DNA from: Lithodes maja
Lineage: Eukaryota; Arthropoda; Malacostraca; Decapoda; Lithodidae
Direction: 5' to 3'
Assembly (NCBI GenBank): GCA_037953745.1
Contig: JBAKBP010001602.1
Coordinates: 62,001-126,000 of the forward strand
Length of the DNA stretch: 64,000 bases
Made by a program: the position numbers and the translations under genes. Positions within the stretch are counted from its first letter, which is position 1; every line of letters begins with the position of its first letter. Below the pieces are notes generated by a model, which ran no database searches, was not told the origin of the DNA, and saw only the letters and a list, made by a program, of their open reading frames with translations. Below are positions 21,562 to 32,880 of this stretch, in pieces.

Positions 21562-24500
21562 AAACATGCGAAAGTACTGCCATTGCCTAGTAAACAACTG
21601 CCTTGCACTGTCTCCACGAACAACATGCCTAGTGCCCTCCCACAACCCAGCCGAGACCGCAGCTTCTAACCTGTAGTCTCCCTCCTTCTCCACCTTCGTC
21701 CCTAGAACAGCCAGGTCATGAGAGGGACAATCAGTACCACCTGTGCAGTCACTCCCATAGTTCATTATTGCTAAGGCTTCCCCGCCGATACCGTACATGC
21801 GCACCCCCGCATTCCTTGTGACGACATCTGCCTGCTCAGCATCACCGCTTTTAGAGACATGGCCAGATACAGTCGGTCTATGGTAGGGCTGTTGCAGTAG
21901 ACTAGAGCAGCATTGGGAGGCTATGTGACGACCGGGCACATCCACTCCACAGCCAACCTCACCAATCTGCTCAATGTCCTCCTTTTGACCACCACCCTTG
22001 GCAGCCATGGGTCGACCCTGACCTGGCAACCATGCCAAAGCCTCGTCGCCCACCTTGAACCACCAAAACAACGAGGCTAACGGTCTTTCAACATTCACGT
22101 GACCTGCCCGTGGAACATCTTGCACCGCCCGAGTTGTGAGACCCAGGGGCTCGGCACGACCAGTGAGGTATGAACCGAGCTGGTGCTGGAGTGCTGCACA
22201 CTGCTGCTCAGGCAGGTGCTCTAGCGCTTCCACAGCCACCAGACTCGTGTCCCCCGCCCACTGCTCCGCCGAGACATGACAATCCCTACTCTCCTCCACC
22301 TGTGCCCTACTGCCCCCCTCTCCTTCTCCACCTTGGCCGCGGCAGACCAACGCAGGGACAGTAGGCTGCTCAGGTGGTTGCCTCACAAACTCCTCCAACA
22401 GGTTCACATGACATGCTTCCCCGTCCTCGTGTTTGATCTCGACAGCACCATTACCACACTTCTGAACTTCCGGATCCTCCAACTGCAGTTTACAAATATC
22501 TGAGGGAACCAACCTGTCTAGATGCTTCCGAAGCAACCCAAGTCCTCCCCCAATATCAAACTGAGCAACCCTTTTTTCTCTCCGTGTGTAACGTTGCTGC
22601 CTCGGAGTCTCTTCCTGCCCTACCTCCTCACTAGCTGTGACAGGTCCTGGGGCCTCTCCAGACACCAACATAGGTGCCAATACTGAATCACCCGGGAGAG
22701 CCGCCGAGTCAAAACTCTTAAAACCAACTCCAGCTTTAGCCTCCTCCTGTTGATCGTTCCTCCGCTGGTCTGAAGACGGAGGACTAGGCTGTGACACTTT
22801 AGCTGCCCGAGCTCGGGTGACAACACACGCCATGGGTTGTGTCTGACACCGCTCGACCCACTCTTGCTCTTCCCCACTCACGTCGGCCGGCCTCTCGGCA
22901 ACGACTAAGGGTAGAACCTCAGAAGCGGCCATTGCAAAGTCGTTGCCGAGAAGAAGGTCGACGCCCTCCACTGGCAGTTTCTCCACAATCCCGACATCCA
23001 ATTCACGTGCCACACCATCCACCTCCAACTCCAACCGCACTAGCGGGTATGACCGAGTTGCATTAATACCCTGCACCACTACCACCTGAGCCGCGTTTAT
23101 AGGGTAGCCAGTCAAGTTATTCATCAGAGTCTGGGAAGCACCTGTATCACGCAAGACCTCTACTCCATGCTTGCGCCCCGCCCACATCACGCAACCCCGC
23201 CCTCTATGGTCGCAAAAAGCATCCTGAGCAGGGTTCGAGCCTCCCAGGTGCTTCTGCATTGGCTGTGCCTCAGCCTCTGACGAACTGCCCCGGGCAAACT
23301 CAGAAGACTTCGGAGACACACCAATGTTGCAGGCCAAAGACACAGCTGCTGTAGGTGGTTTGCTAGGACAGACTCTTGCAAAGTGCCCCTTTTTATGACA
23401 ATGATAACACTCCAACTCCCCTTTGGGCTTCCCTTGGTACTGGGAAGGGCCCGGCCCCTTCTTAAATGGGACGGTGCTAGTCTTGTGGTCAGTCTTGGTA
23501 TCATGGCTCTTGTACTTGTTTGCATAATGTATATCACTAACTCGGGGGGGTGGGGCGTCACGCCCCTTGTTACCTGCCTCACTACGCTGGGCAGACCCGC
23601 ACCCACGAATTAGTGATAGCCGGAGGTCAGCCATCTCAGCTGCCTCCTGTAGAGTTTTTGGGTTCTTTTCTTTAATAGTTAAAGTCATTTCTGCACCAGT
23701 ACACTTATAAAACTGCTCGAGCAGAAACAGCTCAGTCAACTGTTCGGCCGTCTCAGCTTTCTCAGAACGTGTCCAGTTTGTAAGTGCATCTTTTAAGTCC
23801 CGGGCATGTTCAAGAAAGGTCGCCTCCCTAGTCTTTGTAACACCCCGAAACTTCAATCGATATGTTTCTGGTTGCAACTCGTATGCCCGTAGGACAGCTC
23901 TCTTCAATTCGGGGTAGTCAATGCAAGACTCTAAAGGCAGTGCATCATAAGCCTTCAGACCCTTACCCGTAAGTCTTGAGGAGACTAGAGCTGCCCACTT
24001 CTCTTCAGGCCAATTATGCTCCCTACACTTCTTCTCAAAACGATTAAAAAATTCTGTGACTTCAGTTTCACTAAATACCGGCACCAATTTGACTAAGTGG
24101 GACAAGGACTGTTCTCTTACTTGGCCCTCACGGCCCATCCGAATCCCTGTCGACTCTGCACGAGTCTTATCTAAATCTAATTGAGCACAATATTTCTCTG
24201 AGTCGTACCTAAGCTCAGCCTCATGCCTCCTGGTCTCAGCCTCAATCTCCTGCTTCCTAGCCTCAACCTCAATCTCGTGCCTCCTAGTCTCATTCTCCTG
24301 CTTCCTCGTCTCATCCTCCTGCCTCCTGGTCTCATTCTCCTGCTTCCTAGCCTCAATCTTAGCAAGCTCAAGTTTAAATACCATATCTGGAGACAGGCAG
24401 GAAGAGGGAGCTTCCACTACTGAAGGAGGGGGGGCAAAAACTGGGGAACCACCATGTGCTCCACCCGAGGGCACTCCAATCTGCCAATTCTCATCCCTCT

Positions 24501-24870
24501 GTGGGAGAGTGCTAACCTCCGGTAACTGAGTGGACGGCACTGTGGGAGTCGAGTGAGAGGGGATCTGGGGAGGAACCCCCCCAAACGCCCTCTCCTCCGA
24601 AACCCCATGTCGCCCACGCAATACCCAGGAAATCAGCTCCCCCTTGGACATCCCTACTACATTGGAAATGCCCAAAACCTTGGCTATCAGGTGCAAGCCA
24701 CAAACATCCACCCCAGTCAGCCTCTCCTTCGTCACGTGGTACCGCTTACTCACAAAAACTCTAGCATCCTCCTCACTGGTTACTAACGGCACACCTTCAA
24801 ATGGCATCTCTCGCTCATCGTCAGTGCTAGTGTACGACATACTGAAGTCCACAAAAAATTCTCGAGACAA
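21562..24870 (-). pseudogene. B1 Gag-protease fusion, upstream part (1103 codons), cut by element A
   Basis: Encodes a Gag like that of C with an expanded charged coiled-coil repeat (units such as ARKQENETRRQEDE), the capsid/SCAN-like region, a CCHC knuckle (CYHCHKKGHFARVC) and protease (DTGASQTL, LLLGNDF). After VEIKHEDGEA the sequence jumps to CHVNLLEEFVRQ, removing the whole integrase, about 380 residues relative to A. A 200-residue stretch without a recognised family follows. The frame then runs a few codons into A's LTR. Before A inserted, the frame continued in phase into 11706-12254. Gag and protease look intact; the rest of pol is not functional. Confidence 0.9.
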
Positions 24871-25051
24871 AAGTGTTAAACTTCCTATGCAAGCACTAAT
24901 TACTAAATTAACTGGAGTCTCTTAAATGCTCTACTAATTGCCATACAAAAAAAATATTCTTCAATATGCACACTAAAATACAAACAAACAAATGTTGTAC
25001 AACTCTGCAAAAATTTATACTGTTCACAAAATCCTAAGCAAGGTCGCCATT
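24871..25051 (-). other. B1 5' leader and primer binding site
   Basis: Primer site TGGCGACCTTGC on the minus strand at 25038-25049, two bases inside the 5' LTR; AT-rich leader with an A run on the plus strand; nothing else seen. Confidence 0.65.
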
Positions 25052-26921
25052 TGTTACGACCTGGCACTCGGGTACACCAGGGCTCTCAAACAGGACTCGA
25101 GTACGGCTCGCTGCCACAACGGAAACACACGATCCCAAACCCTGAGTACTGCCAGCCGAACAAAAAAACACCAATACCCTCCAGAGTTCGATCTGCTATA
25201 ACGGGGTATATATAAGAACTCGGTACTAGTGTTCAACAACAGACTAATAAAGAGACAGGAATTATCTAGTCTGGTCAACAATCAAACAAAGAAGTAAGAA
25301 ACAACAACACCAAAGAATAGTGTTGGCCGAAGCCGAAGTAATCCACCCTTGACTAAGAACTTAAGAAGTCCTCCACCCTCTACTTCGGATCGGCACTATT
25401 ACGTTACGTTAATCAATAGTCCTTAAGCATCGAGCAAGGAATCTTCTGATAAAGTTAGATGCTTCTCGGATGCTCATAAGAAGTACGTATCGGATTTTGA
25501 ACAGCTATCCAAATAAGCAACACTCTGACAATTAATTATCATTAAAGATTTAAATTGACATAAGAAGAATTATAAGAATATGCAATAGTAAATGGCAAAC
25601 ATTAAAAAGAAGTACTCCGCCAATGCACCGGCAATAGCCTACTCGGATTGTGCTCGTGGGCCACTAATCTCTAAAGTAGGTAAGCGTGCAACAAATGAAA
25701 TCAATAGTGCTCAAACAATAGTATACATAAGGTAAGCTTCAATACTATTCTGTATCTGCTGATCGAGCAAAGTCTAGCTGGGATATAGTAGGCTAGGAAA
25801 CAATGGCTGAGCAAACGGCTCGTAGCCTAGCGAGGTCCTTAAGGCTGTGCGGCCAAATTACGTTAATTGACGGGATGCTCTCTTGAGAGATCCAGATCGC
25901 TAGTATCTGGTTCTCTCCTGGCGATCCTCTCAAAGTCAAAGCAACCGAGTTAGCACAGTGTTGGGTGGCAGAGGCAAAAGCCCTCACTCGCAACACAGTG
26001 CTAAACTCACAAGGTACACAGTCAGAAAGACCACCTAGGCTTCCCACGTCTCCGTTGCGATTGTACAGGTTCAACAAAACCTAGTACACATCGGGAATCA
26101 CAACACCAGTAGCCTTATCCCAGTCTAGCATTACCTAGACCAGCAGAAAACAGGATCAATAATAATAATACACAGGGAAATGCATATACGAGTGCAACAA
26201 ACATTAATCAATCCTAGTCTAAATTATCCCTTCCAAAATAGGCTATCTACTAGGCATATATCTCGTGAGAACTCAAGCGATAATACGTTGGCTGACTAAC
26301 TCTGCACCAACGGGACCATTGAAGTTAAAAAGGGTATTTGAAAAGAGGAGATAGAATGTACTGTAGTAGAGAAAGTTCACATCAGTCAGAAGAATATATA
26401 TAGTAGCAAGGGAAATGAGAAGTCGCTCTGCCTAATGAGTTCTGAAGAAAATGTGGCGAAACTTCCCTTTTTATACTCGGCCCTCTAGTGAGCATATCGT
26501 AAACAACTAAGGACCGCCCACTGACAATCATTAGTAACTTATCTCTCTCAATCTGGGATATACAAAGGCTTTCCCACGCACTGAGGGGGAGGAGGGAGGA
26601 GGGGAGTGCTAGTGAGTTAGGCCCACCTCCCGCATGGCACACTCACCGACCCCCCGTTACGTAATCTCTCTCTCTCTCTCCTCTCATCATTACAAATAAG
26701 TTTTATACACAATACTTATAACTAATGATATAAAATAGAACTCGTTGACTCAGATGAAAACAAAATACATATTCATAATACTTATAGTACAACGGCTCAC
26801 ATGAACTAAGTTAGAAAACTCTACATAGACTCCAGCCAAAGTTCCTGCCCTGACGATCCTAGCGAGAGTGGGGCCTGACTGGGCGTTCTGGACAGCATGC
26901 TCACACTCGACATGCGTCACA
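25052..26921 (-). repeat. B1 5' LTR (1870 bp)
   Basis: Partner of 9343-11209; about a dozen substitutions and small indels in simple repeats separate them by eye. Ends TGTTACGACC and CATGCGTCACA. Confidence 0.95.
26468..26475 (-). promoter_or_regulatory. TATA box of B1 5' LTR
   Basis: Minus strand GAGTATAAAAAGGGAAG. The box is conserved in every B-family LTR here (10757-10764, 52086-52093, 58616-58623), so it is the probable core promoter for the element RNA. Confidence 0.65.
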
Positions 26922-29900
26922 AAATAAATTATCAGTAGGTTCAGGGATATTTCGTAGCAAGGCCATTCTAAATTATCTGTGCCCCATGAATATGCTTTCC
27001 TCTCACTTAAACATTACGCTACCACAGTGCGGTGGGAATATGAACATGATTAGATTAATATCCAGTATTCGAGAATGGATAGTAAGTCGTAGGCATGTGC
27101 ATACACATTTTAACCGTCTTGGTGGTGTAATGGTTAAAGTGTCTAAAAATCTGTGTGTGAAAACCCGGGTTCGAATCCTGGTGGATCACATATATGCTTT
27201 CATTAATTTCATTGGAGGCGTTTGGTGTTGTGGTGAAATTAATAATACAGAAATAGATTATCAGTAGGTTCAGGGATATTTCGTAGCGAGGCCATTTAAA
27301 TGATCTGTGCCCCATGAATATGCTTTCCTCTCACTTAAACATTAAGCTACCATAGTGCGGTGGGAATATGAACATGATTAGATTAATATCCAGTATTCGA
27401 GAATGGATAATAAGTCGTAGGCATGTGCATAAACCTTTTAACCGTCTTGGTGGTGTAATGGATATGGTGTCTAAAAATCTGCGTGTGATAACCCAGCTTC
27501 GAATCCTGGTGGATCACATAATTATATGCTTTCATTAATTTCATTGGAGGTGTTTGGTGTTGCGGTGAAATTAATAATAAATAAATAGATTATCAGTAGG
27601 TTCAGGGATATTTCGTAGCGAGGTCATTCTAAATGATCTGTGTCCCATGAATATGCTTTCCTCTCACTTAAACATTAGGCTACCATAGTGCGGTGGGAAT
27701 ATGAACATGATTAGATTAATATCCAGTTTTCGAGAATGGATAATAAGTCGTAGGTATGTGCATAAACCTTTTAACCGTCTTGGTGGTGTAATGGTTAAGG
27801 TGTCTAAAAATCTGTGTGTGATAACCCGGGTTCGAATCCTGGTGGATCACATATATGCTTTAATTAATTTCAGTGGAGGTGTTTGGTGTTGTGATGAAAT
27901 TAATAATAAAGAAATAGATTGTCAGTCGGTTCAGGGATATTTCGTAGCGAGGCCATTCTAAATGATCTGTGCCCCATGAATATGCTTTCCTCTCACTTAA
28001 ACATTAGGCTACCATAGTACGGTGGGAATATGAACATGATTAGATTAATTATTATGTTCCTTCCAACAACCAACTATACTCCTAAAATCGATTAATGAAA
28101 TTTACAAACACATGTGGCAGTCCGTGGATTCGAATCCAGGATGCTCACACCGAAAATCAACACCTTATGCATCGCACCACGAAGACAGTTAAAGAATGGT
28201 GGACACTGCCTACGATTTATTATGCAACTTCGAATCCTGCATATCAATCTAAGCATGTACACACATCCCAACTGCAACTCACGTAGGCTATGCATATGTG
28301 AATGGAAAGAGCAATTAATGGGGCCTTAACCACTAGGGAAGTCCTCTCGATAAATTACCCCTGAACCAATATCAATTATTATGTTTCTTCCAACAACCAA
28401 CTATACTCCTAAAATCGATTAATGAAATTTACAAACACATGTGGCAGTCCGTGGATTCGAATCCAGGATGCTCACACCGAAAATCAACACCTTATGCATC
28501 GCACCACGAAGACAGTTAAAGAATTGTGGACACTGCCTACGATTTATTATGCAACTTCGAATCCTGCATATCAATCTAAGCATGTACACACATCCCAACT
28601 GCAACTCACGTAGGCTATGCATATGTGAATGGAAAGAGCAGTTAATGGGGCCTTAACCACGAGGGAAGTCCTCTCGATAAATTAATATTCGAGAATGGAT
28701 AATAAGTCGTAGGCATGTGCATAAACCTTTTAACCGTCTTGGTTGTGTAATGGTTAAGGTGTCTAAAAATCTGTGTCTGATAACCTGGGTTCAAATCCTG
28801 GTGGATCACATAATTATTTAATTTCATGGGAGGTATTTGGTGTTGTGGTGAAATTAACAATAAAGAAATAGATTATCAGTAGGTTCAGGGATATTTCGTA
28901 GCAAGGCCATTCTAAATTATCTGTGCCCCATGAATATGCTTTCCTCTCACTTAAACATTAGGCTACCATAGTGTGGTGGGAATATGAACATGAATAGATT
29001 AATATCAAGTATTCAAGAATAGATAATAAGTCGTAGGCATGTGCATAAACCTTTTAACCGTCTTGGTGGTGTAATGGTTAAGGTCTCTAAAAATCTGTGT
29101 GTGATAACCCGGGTTCGAATCCTGGTGGATCACATATATATGCTTTCATTAATTTCATTGGAGGTGTTTGGTGTTGTGGTGAAATTAATAATACAGAAAT
29201 AGATTATCAGTAGGTTCAGGGATATTTCGCAGCTAGGCCATTCTAAATTATCTGTGCCCCATGAATATGCTTTCCTCTCACTTAAACATTACGCTACCAC
29301 AGTGCGGTGGGAATATGAACATGATTAGATTAATATCCAGTATTCGAGAATGGATAGTAAGTCGTAGGCATGTGCATACACATTTTAACCGTCTTGGTGG
29401 TGTAATGGTTAAAGTGTCTAAAAATCTGTGTGTGAAAACCCGGGTTCGAATCCTGGTGGATCACATATATGCTTTCATTAATTTCATTGGAGGCGTTTGG
29501 TGTTGTGGTGAAATTAATAATAAAGAAATAGATTATCAGTAGGTTCAGGGATATTTCGTAGCAAGGCCATTCTAAATGATCTGTGCCCCATGAATATGCT
29601 TTCCTCTCACTTAAACATTAGGCTACCATAGTGCGTGGGAATATGAACATGATTAGGTTAATATCCAGTATTCGAGAATGGATAATAAGTCGTAGGCATG
29701 TGCATAAACCTTTTAACCGTCTTGGTGGTGTAATGGTTAAGGTGTCTAAAAATCTGTGTGTGATAACCCGGGTTCGAATCCAGGTGGATCACATACATGC
29801 TTTCATTAATTTCATTGGAGGTGTTTGGTGTTGTGGTGAAATTAATAATAAAGAAATAGATTATCAGTAGGTTCAGGGATATTTCGTAGCGGGGCGATTC

Positions 29901-30365
29901 TAAATGATCTGTGCCCCATGAATATGCTTTCCTCTCACGTAAACATTAGGCTACCATAGTTCGGTGGGAATATGAACATGATTAAATTAAAATCCAGTAT
30001 TCGAGAATGGATAATAAGTCGTAGGTATGTGTATAAACATGTTAACAGTCTTGGTGGTGGAATGGTTAAGGTGTCTAAATATTTGTGTGTGATAACCCAG
30101 GTTCGAATCCTGGTGGATCACACATATATATATGTTTTCATTAATTTCATTGGTGTTGTGGTGAAATTAATAATAAAGAAATAGATTATCAGTAGGTTCA
30201 GGGATATTTCGTAGCGAGGCCATTCTAAATTATCTGTGCCCCATGGATATGCTTTCCTCTCACTTAAACATTAGGCTACCATAGTGCGGTGGGAATATGA
30301 ACATGATTAGATTACTATCCAGTATTCGAGAATGGATAATAAGTCGTAGGCATGTGCATACACCT
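26922..30365 (+). repeat. Satellite array, right part: tRNA-like monomers
   Basis: Continuation of the array at 6272-9342 after the B1 insertion. Landmark ATGAACATGATTAG recurs at about 27040, 27368, 27701, 28030, 28984, 29315, 29643, 29972 and 30297 (325-335 bp spacing apart from the interruption). Most monomers retain the B box GGTTCGAATCC; some are mutated (for example near 27500). An inverted pair of diverged monomers interrupts it at 28049-28685. It ends where LTR D begins. Confidence 0.9.
28049..28685 (-). repeat. Two tandem diverged satellite monomers in inverted orientation
   Basis: Two nearly identical 327-bp units (for example ATTATGTT at 28050 and 28377). On the minus strand each reads an A-box-like region CGTGGTGCGATGCATAAGG and the B-box-like GGATTCGAATCC. 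Conceptual translation of the minus strand (LRLICRIRSCIINRRQ) parallels that of the plus-strand monomers (IRLISSIREWIISRRH). This shows shared ancestry at DNA level, not a gene. The unit length equals one satellite monomer. Confidence 0.75.
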
Positions 30366-31990
30366 TGTGACGTTAACCACTCCGTTAGAACCGCATGGCT
30401 TGTCCTACAGTGACTCGCTAGGATCGTCAGTGCAGTGGATGTGGCTACAGTTGATGTATTATTGTGTGCTATATTTCATATGAAAGCTTGTGCCATGGGC
30501 AGTCCAGAAAGGCTCTTTGTTTTCGCCCATGTCAAGGCTTTATATGTTTAATTGCAAAGTATATGTTTTATCATTAAGTAGTAATGATAGGAATTGAGAG
30601 AGAGAGAGAGAGAGAGAGTAGAACAGAGTGAGAGGAGGCGCGTAGTGTTTTGCTATACTCGATGAGTCATAGCTGGCTGGCCTCGTGGGGATTCGTTGAG
30701 GGAGTTTTTTTACCATGCTTTGTGACATCATGTTTGGCTGGCTTCTTTAGCATTGGTTAGAGGACTTGTTACCGCTTTTTTCCCACGCGGCTCAAGCTAG
30801 TGCTAGTATATATACAGCTCCCTCGCCACTTTCTCCCTCAGATCTGGTTTCTAGAACGCATCCCTCTTATCCCTTTGATATCCGTCTCCCTCTCCGCACC
30901 TGAGAACCTTTTCCTCTGCCTATCTCTCTCATTTTCCATATTTTTCACCACCTTTTATTATTATTATACCCCCTCTGGTTAACTCTGCATAATCAGCTTC
31001 ATGCTGGCCAGGTGTATTGTGCATTAAGGTCTTATATAACCCATGTACGTTAGTTGTTAAGATAAGTTGATCACGAAGCATTGGTTGGCATTCATATTGT
31101 TCAGTACTGCTTCCTGTAATTATTAGTGTTCTGCTGGATTAGATAATGCTAGACTAGGAGTCTGATACTATAAGGTATTGTTTCCGATGGGTGATGGCTT
31201 TAGTTAAAAGCTGCACGACATACCTGAGAACTGGAATTGATTGGGTAAATTCTAGTCTGTGTGCCATTGAGAGTAGAGCATGCACGAATGAGGGCTTTTT
31301 GCCTATACCATTCTGCACTGTTCTAAGCTCGTTGTTTGTCTTTGAGGTACGCCAGGAGAACGCTTAATACTTCGGTATTAAGGTTTCTCAAGAGAGCTAC
31401 CCTTCACTCTAACGCAATAATTGACGCACAGACTTGAGATTTGCACTAGGCTATGCGGCATGCCATGCGCACCAGTATCTCGTATCATTGACTCTAGCTA
31501 GACTTTATCAGTCACAGTAGACATTAAGTATATTAAAGCAATTACTCTTTTTATGCTACCCGTTTATGATTACACACGCATTTCGCATTTCGCAGCCTAG
31601 TTTGATGTATTGAGACACAAACGACTTAGGCTCTTTTTGTTGATAGGAATACTGCATTGTCGTGGCGATTATTATTATTGTTGTGGCGTTTAGGATATTC
31701 TTGGCTCCGACTGCATTATATCTCCTGTCTTTTTGTGTGCATAGCCTGCACAAGCATTGTTCCGCTGCCTGCCTTTTTGGGTTCCATTTCCGATTCGAGC
31801 ATCTTGATAGCATCTAACATTTAAAGAAGATTCCTTGTTGGTGTTGAAGGACTTTAGTGCACTTTCTTTCATGCAGGAGTGCCTGACATTTATTGATTAA
31901 AGTAACGTAAGCTGTAACTTCTCTTACCACCTTACTTTGCATACCATAACCAAGCACCTTCGGTTATAGGTAGTAATAGGCTGTTTTCAC
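30366..31990 (+). repeat. LTR D: related LTR fragment in plus orientation, 3'-truncated
   Basis: Starts TGTGACG at the edge of the satellite and shares blocks with the B LTR read on its minus strand: CTCGCTAGGATCGTCAG, GAGGGCTTTT, CGCCAGGAGA, AGCATCTAAC followed by AGAAGATTCCTTG. It contains a (GA)n run at 30594-30619. The final few hundred bases and the CGTAACA terminus are missing; the sequence passes into a trinucleotide microsatellite. No internal coding region follows, so it is a truncated or solo LTR of a sister family. Confidence 0.75.
30807..30814 (+). promoter_or_regulatory. TATA box of LTR D
   Basis: TATATATA followed by CAGCTCCCTCGCC, at a position within LTR D comparable to the TATA box of the B LTRs. 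Confidence 0.5.
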
Positions 31991-31999
31991 ATAACATTA

Positions 32000-32282
32000 A
32001 CAGTAGTAATGATGACTAAGATGGTGGTGATGATAGTACTTATGATGGATGATAGTTGTAGTATCAATTATGATAGTAGTTATTAAGATGGTAGTGACAA
32101 TGGTGACAGTAGTAGTGATGATGGTGAGAGTAGTAGTGATGATTGTAATTGTAGTAGTGATGATGATCATAATAATAATGATGACAGTAGTCATAATGAT
32201 TGTGGCAGTTGTAGTGATGATGGCAGTAGTAGTGATAATGGTGATTGTGATTGATGATGGTATTAGTAGTGATGATGGTAAC
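32000..32282. repeat. Imperfect (GAT/AGT)n trinucleotide microsatellite
   Basis: About 280 bp of degenerate GAT, GGT and AGT triplets. Open frames here translate to low-complexity Ile/Val/Met or Thr/Ile/His and are artefacts. Confidence 0.85.
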
Positions 32283-32624
32283 CCATCGCACAGTTGGGTA
32301 TGCAGTTTTGATTTTGGGCAAAACGGCACGTCTACTTTATTATATTTTCGGAAACATTCGGGGTACCATATTAACCTTCCACAAGTTTAATTTATCAACT
32401 CTGCGTAAGCAGAGTTTGGTATCGCCCCCCCCCCCCCCGTATAGTGGGTACCACCAACAAAATTTGTCGTCGTCGTCGTCCGCCTGTCCCGCAACTCCTC
32501 CTAGACCGTTGGACGGATTTTCACCAAATTTCACACGAACATTTGTTGCGTGAATGCGAACGTCAGTCAACACAGATTTTTTGAATTTATGCAATAGTGA
32601 TGATTTTAAGTCCAAAATATGGTT
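32283..32624. other. Unassigned spacer with short (GTC)n
   Basis: Contains a poly-C run near 32426-32439, TCGTCGTCGTCGTCC at 32466-32480 and a non-repetitive flank. No coding or known element signal is recognised. The (GTC)n with its conserved-looking flank CCGTTGGACGGATTTTCACC may be part of a dispersed repeat. Confidence 0.3.
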
Positions 32625-32880
32625 TCCTTCCCCCCTCCCCCCTCCGGACCCCGCCCCTCCCCCCTCCCCCCTCCCGGACCCCCCCGGACCCCCCCCCCCC
32701 TTCCCCCCTCCCGGACCCCCCCCTTCCCCCCTCCCCCCTCCCGGATCTCCCGGACCCCCCCTCCCCCCTCCCCCCTCCCGGACCCCCGCCTCCCCCCTCC
32801 CGGACCACTCCCCTACCCCCTCCCGGACCCACCCTCCCCCCTCCCGGATCCCCCCCCTCCCCCCTCCCCCCTCCCGAGCA
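32625..32880. repeat. C-rich minisatellite (CCCCCCTCCCGGA-type units)
   Basis: About 255 bp of variable units built from CCCCCCTCCC and CCGGACC, almost purely C on the plus strand and G on the minus strand. Minus-strand runs of four or more G separated by short gaps fit the G-quadruplex pattern many times over. Pro- and Gly-rich open frames across it are artefacts. Confidence 0.85.

Larger units (their letters stand above)
9343..26921 (-). mobile_element. Element B1: non-autonomous Gmr1-like LTR element, split by element A
   Basis: Two LTRs (25052-26921 as 5', 9343-11209 as 3') bracket a minus-strand gag-protease frame that is interrupted by the whole of element A. The flanks are satellite: the left ends ...AAAGAAAT and the right begins AAATAAATTATCAG, giving a 4-bp duplication AAAT. 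Without A, the element is about 8.3 kb. The LTRs differ at roughly a dozen positions by eye plus small indels, so the insertion is fairly young. It lacks integrase and the RT core, so it needed enzymes from a relative. Confidence 0.92.

Noticed and set aside
9343..26921. One giant 17.6-kb element
   Set aside because: Two LTR types, internal CAAC duplication and the empty site in B2 show two nested elements.
32049..32390. Val/Ile/Met-rich and Thr/His-rich frames
   Set aside because: They are translations of the trinucleotide microsatellite.
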